NCBI RefSeq assembly: GCF_023273895.1
Contig: NZ_CP096883.1
Coordinates: 3,224,001 to 3,288,000 of the forward strand
Length of the DNA: 64,000 bases
Direction: 5' to 3'
Source of the DNA: Sphingobacterium sp. PCS056
Lineage (GTDB): Bacteria > Bacteroidota > Bacteroidia > Sphingobacteriales > Sphingobacteriaceae
The notes under the pieces are model-generated. The model saw nothing but the letters and a program-made list of their open reading frames with translations. It was not told where the DNA came from and ran no database searches. Positions 9,197 through 17,395 of this stretch are shown piece by piece (position 1 is the first letter of the stretch; the number at the start of each line of letters is the position of its first letter). Position numbers and translations under genes: made by a program.

Positions 9197-9289
9197 TTGA
9201 GCCCTAATTATTGGATAGAAGCTACTTTTTTCTACCGTTTTCCTACTCTTCTTCTGACTTTCTTCTGACCAACTTCTACCTTTTCTTTA

Positions 9290-9383
9290 GTGCGCTTCGA
9301 CTGGGCTTCGAGGCTCCTTCGATACAACAGCATGAAAAGTCGAAGCCGACTCGAAGCGCACTCGAAGCCGACTCGAAGCGAGC
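9290..9383. repeat. Inverted array of 11-bp TCGAAGC repeats (three reverse, four forward)
   Basis: On the + strand three units end in TTCGA at 9290-9300, 9301-9311 and 9312-9322. After a 17-nt spacer (9323-9339), four forward units beginning TCGAAGC lie head to tail at 9340-9350, 9351-9361, 9362-9372 and 9373-9383. The unit is close to one helical turn, so equal faces of the DNA are presented. Both halves can also fold into a long hairpin (20 of 22 bp pair in the best register). It is far richer in G+C than its surroundings. Possible roles are an iteron or partition site, a conjugation-related site, or a relic of one. Confidence 0.75.
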
Positions 9384-9632
9384 TGGGCAATAGGTAGGAG
9401 TTAGTATGGTGTTGACTGCCGATTGTGATGGAACGATCTATACTAACATCCATTTTTTTGCTTTCTTTTGCCTTGTTCGGTCGGATGTAGGTCAATAACA
9501 TGATGCCGATCGGTTTCAAGTCGGTCATTCTTCTTTTAACTATTGATGATTGTTTTGTTGTGTAGTATGTTTGTTATGTCAATTGATAGTTTCTTTCTAT
9601 AGACCTCAGAGATGAGGAGAAAGATCATGGAG

Positions 9633-9828
9633 TGAGTACAAGCTTTGGACAAGCTTAAGGCTTTGATTAACACATTTTGGAAAAAGATTAGGTGGGGCAC
9701 TTTGTTCCCTCTATGCGAGCTTTTCTTTTGGAGATTTGATACAAACTGCTTTGATGGCTGTAGTCGGGACGCTCGTGAGGTATGTGACGAGCTGATTGTT
9801 GGGCAAAATAAAGTCAAAAATGAAATAA
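9633..9828 (+). pseudogene. Decayed gene for a small membrane protein
   Basis: One frame begins near 9645 as LDKLKALINTFWKK (TTG start or none). Around 9676 the protein-like reading shifts to another frame: GKRLGGALCSLYASFSFGDL, followed by a hydrophobic run LMAVVGTLV, an in-frame TGA at 9793-9795 and then LLGKIKSKMK to TAA at 9826-9828. Joined, these make one plausible 60-65 aa single-span membrane protein broken by a frameshift and a stop. I do not know the family. The alternative is chance reading frames. Confidence 0.35.
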
Positions 9829-9856
9829 GGTTCTATTGTAATAGGTTAAAATCAAT

Positions 9857-9885
9857 AAAGGAGATACCCCGTATCTATCTCCTTT
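9857..9885. terminator. Terminator-like hairpin AAAGGAGATA/TATCTCCTTT
   Basis: Perfect 10-bp arms (9857-9866, 9876-9885) with a 9-nt loop, about 100 bp past the 3' end of the - strand protease gene. Its core is the same as the hairpin at 23413-23439. Confidence 0.6.
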
Positions 9886-9987
9886 GATATTTCGGATTAT
9901 GAATCAGGATGCTCTGCTTTAAATTTTAATAAATCAAAGCTTTCCCAATTGATTTTACTTTAATGTTGATATATTTTACAATAGGAC

Positions 9988-10686
9988 TTAGTTATATCCT
10001 ACACCAATAGCTTTTTCTTTATTTTGCTGTTTTTTTCTAATGATTAGCGCAATTACCCAAATTGATATCAAGCAAAGTATTAATAAGACTTTAATAGTGT
10101 TCATGTCTGGAAAAAAGTTATTAAGGGAGTGAAACGCAGATACTGCCAATAGAGAATATGTCTGATTGGCAACTTTTCCGATCCCCCAACTTCCAAGAAT
10201 TAAAATCACAAAAAATAATAGATTTGAGCTTGTGAAATCAAAGTTTAAGTGCCAAACGAACCACAATATGGCTACTATGAAAATATTTAAAATCTCCGGT
10301 AATGGCTTAAGCTGTTGCTGCAAAAAACCTCTCCATCCGATCTCTTCTAAGAGACCATAGATTAAAATTGCGGTAATGGCTTCAAATGATATTGTTCCTT
10401 TAGTACCATACTCGACACCTAGAATCAGTACAATAGGTAATGTCCAATATAAAAGAAATGGGGTAAGTATATGACCATAGTTTCCCTTTAATGTCAGAAT
10501 CGGTTTTATTTTAAATACGGCAAATACCGTTATTGCAGCAATAGTTGGCGATATACCTTGCAGGATAATTTTAATGAAACCGCTTGGTAGATTGCTTAAT
10601 AAATCAGTTTTATTGGTCAGATAGCGAAGGGCAATTGCGATGATAAAAAACGTCAGAATAGCAAGATAATTAACTTTATTTTTCAT
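9988..10686 (-). CDS. CPBP-family intramembrane metalloprotease (CAAX protease/Abi-like)
   Basis: A 232-aa polytopic membrane protein with about seven hydrophobic segments. It carries the three family motifs: EEIGWRG (EExxxR, near residue 115), FVWHL (FxxxH) and HSLNN (HxxxN). The family cleaves or binds membrane-bound peptides; in bacteria such proteins appear in bacteriocin immunity, signalling or unknown processing. The start MKNKVNYLAIL at 10686 precedes the first hydrophobic segment directly. It is a single gene ended by the hairpin at 9857-9885. Confidence 0.87.
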   Translation of the reverse strand: MKNKVNYLAILTFFIIAIALRYLTNKTDLLSNLPSGFIKIILQGISPTIAAITVFAVFKIKPILTLKGNYGHILTPFLLYWTLPIVLILGVEYGTKGTISFEAITAILIYGLLEEIGWRGFLQQQLKPLPEILNIFIVAILWFVWHLNFDFTSSNLLFFVILILGSWGIGKVANQTYSLLAVSAFHSLNNFFPDMNTIKVLLILCLISIWVIALIIRKKQQNKEKAIGVGYN

Positions 10687-10762
10687 GTTTAAAGGCTTTG
10701 TTTAGTACCCAAAAATAGAAAGATGATTTCGTTAAAAACTTGACGAAAGTTAAGAAAGTACA

Positions 10763-11347
10763 TTATATGTTCTTTTTTCTAATTCTACTTAAACTTTCTG
10801 CAGCAATGCCTAGATAGGAACAGATGATTTTTAGAGGCGTTCTCTGAAAAACTTCTGGACGATCTTGTATTAACTTCAAATACCTTTATGTAGGAGATCG
10901 TGTAAGTAGATTTATTTGCTCAGATTGCTTCCTGATAAACATGGCATCAGAAATGGCTTTACCAATAAGTAACCCTGTGCTGGATCTGGTGTATAATGCA
11001 TGGAGATCGTTGTAGCTGATCGACCATACGTGTGATTCTTCTAAAGCTTGTGTTTTTATAACAGTTGGAGACTGGGTCAGAAATGAGAGATAGTCACTGA
11101 ATAATTGTTCTTCGTAATAAAGGTTAATGCATACGTCTTTTTCATCTGCCAAAACAAAGTGAGCAACTGAACCACGGATTAAAATGTTAATATATTTTTC
11201 TTGTTTGTGGTAATCCTTAATTAATTCATTTTTTTTAAATGTGCGAACATGCAGATATTTTGCAAATGCTGTCCAAAGGTTGATATCCGCTTTGTAAAAT
11301 GGATCAAATATTTCTTTTACTCGTTGAGGTGTTGGCTGTTCCATCAA
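10763..11347 (-). pseudogene. Crp/Fnr-family transcriptional regulator interrupted by one in-frame stop
   Basis: The first 153 codons give a cyclic-nucleotide-binding-like domain of Bacteroidota Crp/Fnr type (IRGSVAHFVLADEKDVCINL, then SYNDLHALY). At 10886-10888 a TAA follows LLTRSPT. The same frame then continues without shift as [20 protein letters not shown] and [19 protein letters not shown] to TAA at 10763-10765, which is the normal end of the family (the ERYLKLI junction and the HTH remnant). The joined product would be 194 aa, the usual length. The family normally has Glu at the stop position, so a GAA to TAA change explains it. The gene is likely inactive unless the stop is an assembly error. 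Confidence 0.85.
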
Positions 11348-11434
11348 TAGTTTTTGGCTTATACGGTATTATTAAATGAATAATAGCATCATCTTAATTC
11401 CTTTCGTTGCTGACGATCATATTTTTATACTCCT

Positions 11435-11671
11435 CTAATTTAAGGCTTCGCAAGTATGACCTAGTTTTTCAAGGCAGATGCTGCTGCTGTTATTGGCAAT
11501 TACTACATTTTTGATCCTCAAGATATTGTCACAGTCATCAAGATCGAAATTGATTTTATAGCCTGGATTTTCTTTGGATAGAATGACAGATTGAAGTTCT
11601 GATTCAATTTTGTTTGTTACATTTGTTTTGAATATCTGTACCATAAAAGTTGGAACGTTTTGTATAAGCAA
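11435..11671 (-). CDS. Small conserved hypothetical protein, possible ferredoxin-like fold
   Basis: The listed 78-aa reading probably starts at the internal Met at 11644 (MVQIFKTNVTNKIESELQSV), giving 69 aa. The pattern of alternating strand and helix with FDLDDCDNILRIKN in the middle resembles small heavy-metal-associated-like (beta-alpha-beta-beta-alpha-beta) proteins common in Bacteroidota, but without the CxxC metal site. Role unknown. It is separate from the Crp/Fnr gene downstream on the same strand by about 90 bp. Confidence 0.55.
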   Translation of the reverse strand: MLIQNVPTFMVQIFKTNVTNKIESELQSVILSKENPGYKINFDLDDCDNILRIKNVVIANNSSSICLEKLGHTCEALN

Positions 11672-11933
11672 ATCTATAAATTCATTTCACATTTTGGATG
11701 TAAAAAAGTATTGACACGGACAAAACTGAACTTGAAGTTTAGATTGTACAATAATGGGTATAAGGGTTTCGAGCCGTAAATTTTGATTAAGCTGCCATAG
11801 TAATCGTCTCCAGTAGTATCTTAGCAGTACCTTAATAAATACGAATAATACGATCTTTTTATCGACCCTTAAATACGATCTGAATGAATAACAAGGTTGA
11901 TGATTAATTAATATTAGCGTAATATCCTCAAGC

Positions 11934-11941
11934 TATCTTTG
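11934..11941 (+). promoter_or_regulatory. -7 box of sigma gene 1
   Basis: TATCTTTG matches TAnnTTTG and ends 7 nt before the ATG at 11949. This spacing predicts a nearly leaderless mRNA. The sigma gene at 31000 has the same box with the same 7-nt gap. Confidence 0.55.
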
Positions 11942-11948
11942 TCGGGTC

Positions 11949-12566
11949 ATGTCTACCCAAATTAAGAAGGAAATCCTTTATTTATCTCGATTCAAGAACG
12001 GAGATCCGCGTGCATTTACTTTTTTCTTTGATACTTATTGGGCAGAGCTATATATACTGGCTTATCGGCATGTGCAGGATGAAGCAATTTCGAAAGATAT
12101 CGTTCAGGAAGTATTTATTCAGATCTGGGAAAAACGCCACCTGCTTAAGGAAGATTACGAATCGTTAAAACCTTATTTTTTTAAGGCAATCAAGAATAAG
12201 ATTCTAAATCACTATGCGACTGAAAAAGTACGAGAAAACCATATGGAAAAGATGTTATACCGTATGGACAAATTTACTTTTTTAAACGATCATACAACAG
12301 CACAGTATCAAGGCTTAGAAAATATAGTAGATCTTGCTGTATCGAGGTTGCCCAAAACAATGCAGGAGGTATATCTTTTGAGAAATGACAATTATTCGAT
12401 CCAGCAGATTGCTCAAAAACTCAATATTGCCGAGCAGACGGTAAAAAATCATCTGTCTGAGGCAAAGAAAATACTGAAACAGGATCTGACAAAGCGTTTT
12501 GCTGACCATGATGATATCTTTTTAGTTTTAGCGAGTGCTTATCTATTTCATCATTTCTTAACATAA
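11949..12566 (+). CDS. ECF RNA polymerase sigma factor (FecI-like)
   Basis: A 205-aa sigma-70-family ECF protein. Region 2 spans about residues 20-90 (FKNGDPRAFTFFFDTYW, SKDIVQEVFIQIWEKR, PYFFKAIKNKILNHY) and region 4 about 130-185 (LPKTMQEVYLLRNDNYSIQQ, AEQTVKNHLSEAKKILK). The C-terminal tail is hydrophobic, as often seen in this Bacteroidota group. A FecR anti-sigma gene follows after 65 bp and then an STN-domain SusC, so it most likely activates this uptake locus when substrate binds the receptor. Confidence 0.93.
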   Translation: MSTQIKKEILYLSRFKNGDPRAFTFFFDTYWAELYILAYRHVQDEAISKDIVQEVFIQIWEKRHLLKEDYESLKPYFFKAIKNKILNHYATEKVRENHMEKMLYRMDKFTFLNDHTTAQYQGLENIVDLAVSRLPKTMQEVYLLRNDNYSIQQIAQKLNIAEQTVKNHLSEAKKILKQDLTKRFADHDDIFLVLASAYLFHHFLT

Positions 12567-12631
12567 AGAAAATAGTTTATTAAAGTACTTTGAGCCTCTT
12601 CACCTGTAATAAGTAAAACAATAGGATACAA

Positions 12632-13606
12632 GTGAAGGTACAACAGTTTAAAAATATCATACAACGTTATCTCGATGGCAAGCTGTCTGAGGAGGAAAAA
12701 AAGAACGTAGATAGTTGGTATGATGAAGTGTCTTCTGATCAAGAAGATATTTTTAGAGATCGGCAGCATAAATCGGAAGTAAAGCAGGCGATATTTGCTG
12801 CATTTCCTCCAGCCATACAAGCTGCTAAAAAACAGATTCGTATCGTACGATTGCGTTGGATTTCCGTCGCAGCTTCGATGTTGATATTAGGTGCTTCGGG
12901 TTTGTTCATCTACCAAAATTTACCACGAATTATTCAAGGGAATACTGCTGCTTCAATTTCTTTAAAAGAGCTGTCGACCTATCCTGGTGAACAACGGGAA
13001 TTACTACTTCCAGATCATTCTAACATCACGCTGAATGGAAATACCCGGATTCGATATCATGAGCAGGGGTATCTGAAAAACCGAAAAATTTATCTGGAAA
13101 AAGGAGAGGCCTTTTTTGAGGTGCAACGCGATACTTTACATCCATTTTCAATCGAAACGGCAGCATTGACCATCGATGTGCTCGGTACTTCTTTTAATGT
13201 AAATCACTCAGAAAAATCAAAAAACATCACCATAGATGTTAAAACGGGACGTGTACGCGTTGCTAACAAATTAAACGCCTCGGTACACGTGCTATTAGCA
13301 GGTCAGAGTTTGCAATATGAAAAAGATCTTGGAAGCTATAAACGGTATGATACTAATCCAGATTACGCCAATATCTGGACACGTGGAGGTATTTTAATCT
13401 CTGGAGCTAATTTTCAGAAACTACAGGAACTGATTTACAATCGGTATGGCTTGATCTTACGCAGTGACGGTTTAGATACTGCCAATTTTAGCTATTCGCT
13501 GCTTTTACCCCACGTCAAATCGGTCGATCAGCTGCTTCATATGATCTGTAATATTCACCAAATTAAATTTAGGAGGGAAGGCAATGATATAATACTACAT
13601 CAATAA
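12632..13606 (+). CDS. FecR-family anti-sigma factor
   Basis: A 324-aa inner-membrane protein. A short cytosolic helical domain (RYLDGKLSEEEKKNVDSWYD) is followed by one membrane span near residues 70-90 (WISVAASMLILGASGLFIY) and a periplasmic FecR domain (YPGEQRELLLPDHSNITLNG; GEAFFEVQRD; VLGTSFNV), ending with the DUF4974-like C-terminal domain. The start is GTG at 12632, with AGGA six bases upstream; no ATG fits. It holds the sigma factor encoded upstream and receives a signal from the STN domain of the SusC protein downstream. Confidence 0.92.
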   Translation: MKVQQFKNIIQRYLDGKLSEEEKKNVDSWYDEVSSDQEDIFRDRQHKSEVKQAIFAAFPPAIQAAKKQIRIVRLRWISVAASMLILGASGLFIYQNLPRIIQGNTAASISLKELSTYPGEQRELLLPDHSNITLNGNTRIRYHEQGYLKNRKIYLEKGEAFFEVQRDTLHPFSIETAALTIDVLGTSFNVNHSEKSKNITIDVKTGRVRVANKLNASVHVLLAGQSLQYEKDLGSYKRYDTNPDYANIWTRGGILISGANFQKLQELIYNRYGLILRSDGLDTANFSYSLLLPHVKSVDQLLHMICNIHQIKFRREGNDIILHQ

Positions 13607-13656
13607 ACTTATAAAAAGTAAAAGAATGGGAAACGGGGAAGTTTTTCCATAGTAAA

Positions 13657-13695
13657 GTGCTCATCTGGCAAACCGCAAAATCAACCAGTGAGCAC
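13657..13695 (+). promoter_or_regulatory. Intercistronic stem-loop between FecR and SusC
   Basis: Arms GTGCTCATCTGG (13657-13668) and CCAGTGAGCAC (13685-13695) pair with one bulged base. It is 38 bp upstream of the SusC start. It may be an attenuator or mRNA-processing site that sets the ratio of regulators to receptor. Confidence 0.5.
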
Positions 13696-13732
13696 CCTTA
13701 GTTCATGTTAATATAAACATTAATGCAAATAT

Positions 13733-16700
13733 ATGTATAAAATTACGAAGCTCAGCACAGTTGCCGCTGCATTAGCTTTCAGCTCATATGTACCCATTTT
13801 GAAAGCTACTACTGCATCCGTAAATGTCCATAGTAGTCAAGTGAAATCACATGGAATCAATATCCATCTAAAAGCAGGAAATGCCTCTCAGGCCTTATTG
13901 CTGTTATCGGAGCAAACTGGTTTTGGCATCGGTTACGATAAAAAAGCGTTGCAATTAGAGAAAGTTGTTATAAAAGAGCGCGCCTTTCAAAATGCTAGTT
14001 TTGAAGAGGTACTGCGCTATATTTTGAGAAATACTCATATCCAGTCAAAAAAAGTAAACGGTGGAGTGGTTTTAGTGGCTGAACAAGCACAGCAAACTTT
14101 TAATGTGCGATTTCATGTCAACGATAATGCCGATAAGCCTATTGCAGGAGCTTCTATTAAAATAGTAGCCAACGGTCAAAGCATATTGACCAATGCTCAA
14201 GGTGATGCGCAACTGAAAGTTCCTGCGGGCATTTATACGATTTTGGTTACCCATATATCTTATGGGACCAAAGAAATAAGCGCCGTAAAGGTGGATGCTA
14301 ATACTTCTGGCGTTCAGGAAGTTGTTTTAGAAGAAAACAAAAATGAAATTGGTGAAGTGGTCGTTACTGCCTTGGGAATCAAACGGCAGGACCGTTCGTT
14401 GGGTTATGCCGTAGGTACGATAAAGGGAGAAGATCTCAATCGGGTGAACAATGATAATTTTATGGTTGCTATGGCCGGAAAGGTTCCCGGCGTGTCTGTT
14501 AGTGCGACTGGCCCAACCGGTTCTTCAGTGAGCATGGTGATTCGGGGTGCTTCATCCTTAAGTACCGACAATCAGCCTTTATTTGTCGTTGATGGGGTAC
14601 CGCTCATGAACAAGCTCAATAACATCGGTCAAATTGGTGATGATAACAAAGTCGATTATGGTAATGCGATATCCAATATCAATCCAGAGGATATCGAAAA
14701 TATCTCCATCTTAAAAGGCCCCAGTGCTGCTGCGCTGTACGGATCTAGAGCTGGCAACGGTGTGGTTTTGATCACCACTAAAAGCGGTAAAAATGCCGAG
14801 AAAATGACCATAAACGTGACGAGCAATACCGTTTTTGATATTCCATATCGCTATATCGACTTGCACAATAAATTTGCAAGTGGCACTATGCCCTGGAAAC
14901 CCGGAGATATCAATGGCGACCTTAAAATAGAGGAAGAGTCCAGTTACATGGTAGGACCTGCATTGGATAAAGGATATCAGGCCATTCAATGGAATAGTCC
15001 AATGAATGCGGATGGAAATCCGATTCCGACGGAATTAAAGTCTTACCCCAATAATATCAAGAATTTTGTCCAGACCGGCATAACGAGTACCAACGGGATT
15101 TCATTGGCTAATCGCAGTGAACGACTTGATTATCGGTTTTCTTATTCCAATATGAACAATAGGGGTATTGTACCTCATGCTGATTTGTTTAGAAATACGT
15201 TGAATATCAATGCAACGATGCGTTTGCGCGATAATCTTTCATTAGGTATGTCTCTGGATGCAAGCCGTAATAATGCTAACAACCGCCCAGCTACCAATCG
15301 TGGTACAAACCCGCTACAGGCGGCATATGAAGTTGCCCCGCATATTAATATCTTGGATTTGAAAGATTATTGGATGCCTGGACAGGAAGGGATACAGCAA
15401 CGCTCCCAGTCTGTAGGAAATTTTAATAACCCCTATTTTCTTGCGTATGGCGTCAACAATGGTTTCGTACGTGATCGGGTATTCGGAAACCTGCGCTTAG
15501 ATTGGAATATCCGTAAAGATTGGAGTGCGATGATCAGGTATGCGACAGATATTTACTGGGAGAATCGGGAAACCAAGATTCCGTACAGCTATACCAAAGA
15601 ACCAAGAGGTGCTTATGGTATTGTCAATTTGATGAATCTGGAACAGAATATCGATTTTCTGACCACCTACAATAAAAAGATAGGCGATTTTCAAGGTACG
15701 GGTTCACTAGGTGGCAATCTGCGCTATTCAAAGGCAACTTCTGTTCAAAATACTTCCAAGCTTGGAGCTGGTCTAACCACTCCCGGTTTATATACGCTTT
15801 CCAATATCAGTCCGTTGAATCTGGATTTTGCGAGTATACTATCTGAGCGTGCGGTAAATAGCGTATACGGATTGGTTAACTTAAGTTATCGGGATATGGT
15901 ATATCTGGACCTTACTGGACGAAATGATTGGTCGAGTACGCTGCCGGCTGCCAACCGTTCTTATTTTTATCCTTCCGCTTCGTTGAGCTTATTGGCAGAC
16001 CGCATCTTGATGTTACCAAAAGAAGTCAGTTTATTCAAATTACGGGGCGGTATTGCGCGTGTAGGAAATGATACTGGAAGTTATAATCTATTTAATGTAT
16101 TGAGCAATCCGGGGAGTTGGGGAGATGTGTTGCGCCTCACACGTTCTGGAAACCTCTTAATACCTGACCTGAAACCCGAACAGGCTACCTCCTATGAGGT
16201 GGGTACAGATATTGGCTTCTGGAAAAACAGATTGAAATTTGAAGGAACCTACTATACATTGGACAATAAAAATCAAATCATCTCTACCGCACTACCGAGT
16301 TCCAGTGGTTTTAGTTCGAGAAATATTAATGCCGGTCTACTGAGCAGTAAGGGGATAGAGCTGGCATTGTCTGGACGTCCTATTGAAAAAGAAAACTGGA
16401 CCTGGGATCTAGGTGTTAATTGGCACCGTAACCGAACGCGTATTCAGGAACTTTCAGAAGGTGTTGAATTTCACACGTTCTGGACAGATGGACGTGGTGG
16501 AGCACGTACTTACGTTGGGGAAGAGATCGGCGATCTGTATGATTCTAAACTCGTGACTGTTGAAGATCCATCATCGCCTTACAATGGTTATCCTATATTG
16601 GATAAAAATGGTTCTTGGCAGGCCGTCCGTATTAATAATAGCCGCAATAAGATCGGTAATTTTAATCCTGATTTCAGTATGGGTATCCAGTCTTCCCTAC

Positions 16701-17380
16701 GCTATAAAAAGTGGACCATGAACATCGCTGCCGATATGCGTTTTGGTGGTAAGTTTATGTCCCAGACTTACCGATATTTTGAATCGAACCTCACTACACA
16801 GCGATTTTTAGATCAGTTGATCAATCCGAATGGATTGACGGGGGAATCTTTACGTAACTATTTGATTGAAAATGATCTGGTGCGTGTGCAGGGTAATCGT
16901 TATCCTATTGTTGGCGGACCTGGTGATGAGTATGGTGGTTATCCAATAAATGTAGGCGGAACGGTCGGAAATTTTGGGGTGTTCAACCCAGGTGTCATTG
17001 CGGAATACGATGCCAAGGGAAATATCACGGGATATAAAGAAAATCTCGGAGGTGAGGGTACAAAATATATAGCTTATTCTGATAATTACCCTTGGGATTT
17101 TATGAATGCGGCAACATTTGACGCTTCATTTATTAAGTTGAGAGAGTTGTCTTTTAGCTATGACTTGAAAGGGAAATGGTTGACCCGTATGGGAATAAAT
17201 GGCGGAAGTGTGGGTGTTTATACGCGTAATCTTATTTTATGGACAAAAGCCAATGTCGGTGTTGATCCTGAAATGGCTTTTCAGTCGGATACAGGAATTG
17301 GATTTAAGCAGGGTATCGAGAGGTATAACGTGACTCCCTGGGCAATGCCGATCGGATTTAAAGTTAATATCACTTTTTAA
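13733..17380 (+). CDS. SusC/RagA-family TonB-linked outer-membrane receptor with STN signalling domain
   Basis: A 1215-aa receptor. After the signal peptide comes a secretin/TonB short N-terminal (STN) domain at about residues 40-115 (NASQALLLLSEQTGFGIGYD), a carboxypeptidase-regulatory-like beta domain at about 128-205 (ISYGTKEIS), then the plug (GEVVVTALGIKRQ; MVAMAGKVPGVSV; VIRGASSLSTDNQPLFVVDG) and a 22-strand-type barrel. The STN domain is the part that touches FecR. It partners with the SusD lipoprotein that follows 15 bp later. With the two phosphoesterases downstream, the imported ligand is likely a phosphoester or its breakdown product. Confidence 0.95.
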   Translation: MYKITKLSTVAAALAFSSYVPILKATTASVNVHSSQVKSHGINIHLKAGNASQALLLLSEQTGFGIGYDKKALQLEKVVIKERAFQNASFEEVLRYILRNTHIQSKKVNGGVVLVAEQAQQTFNVRFHVNDNADKPIAGASIKIVANGQSILTNAQGDAQLKVPAGIYTILVTHISYGTKEISAVKVDANTSGVQEVVLEENKNEIGEVVVTALGIKRQDRSLGYAVGTIKGEDLNRVNNDNFMVAMAGKVPGVSVSATGPTGSSVSMVIRGASSLSTDNQPLFVVDGVPLMNKLNNIGQIGDDNKVDYGNAISNINPEDIENISILKGPSAAALYGSRAGNGVVLITTKSGKNAEKMTINVTSNTVFDIPYRYIDLHNKFASGTMPWKPGDINGDLKIEEESSYMVGPALDKGYQAIQWNSPMNADGNPIPTELKSYPNNIKNFVQTGITSTNGISLANRSERLDYRFSYSNMNNRGIVPHADLFRNTLNINATMRLRDNLSLGMSLDASRNNANNRPATNRGTNPLQAAYEVAPHINILDLKDYWMPGQEGIQQRSQSVGNFNNPYFLAYGVNNGFVRDRVFGNLRLDWNIRKDWSAMIRYATDIYWENRETKIPYSYTKEPRGAYGIVNLMNLEQNIDFLTTYNKKIGDFQGTGSLGGNLRYSKATSVQNTSKLGAGLTTPGLYTLSNISPLNLDFASILSERAVNSVYGLVNLSYRDMVYLDLTGRNDWSSTLPAANRSYFYPSASLSLLADRILMLPKEVSLFKLRGGIARVGNDTGSYNLFNVLSNPGSWGDVLRLTRSGNLLIPDLKPEQATSYEVGTDIGFWKNRLKFEGTYYTLDNKNQIISTALPSSSGFSSRNINAGLLSSKGIELALSGRPIEKENWTWDLGVNWHRNRTRIQELSEGVEFHTFWTDGRGGARTYVGEEIGDLYDSKLVTVEDPSSPYNGYPILDKNGSWQAVRINNSRNKIGNFNPDFSMGIQSSLRYKKWTMNIAADMRFGGKFMSQTYRYFESNLTTQRFLDQLINPNGLTGESLRNYLIENDLVRVQGNRYPIVGGPGDEYGGYPINVGGTVGNFGVFNPGVIAEYDAKGNITGYKENLGGEGTKYIAYSDNYPWDFMNAATFDASFIKLRELSFSYDLKGKWLTRMGINGGSVGVYTRNLILWTKANVGVDPEMAFQSDTGIGFKQGIERYNVTPWAMPIGFKVNITF

Positions 17381-17395
17381 TAAAAAGCTATAACG

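Larger units (their letters stand above)
8400..9290. other. Gene-poor accessory stretch, probable mobile-element debris
   Basis: No open frame here looks like a known protein. Two short frames (8511-8708 and 8668-8862) overlap in different phases; the first ends in a protein-like stretch, VIDFSVNIDELSGKETHDR, and may be a remnant. The stretch holds two palindromes listed separately. Its lack of genes next to ordinary housekeeping-type neighbours suggests decayed horizontally acquired DNA. This is inference only. Confidence 0.4.

Noticed and set aside
9290..9383. The 11-bp array as a CRISPR
   Set aside because: Units are only 11 bp, with no spacers between them and reversed halves; no cas genes nearby.
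9232..9528. 98-codon minus-strand frame and the opposing frame 9211-9393
   Set aside because: Both run through the 11-bp repeat array, whose period and composition create open frames with Ser/Arg repeats; no known protein features.
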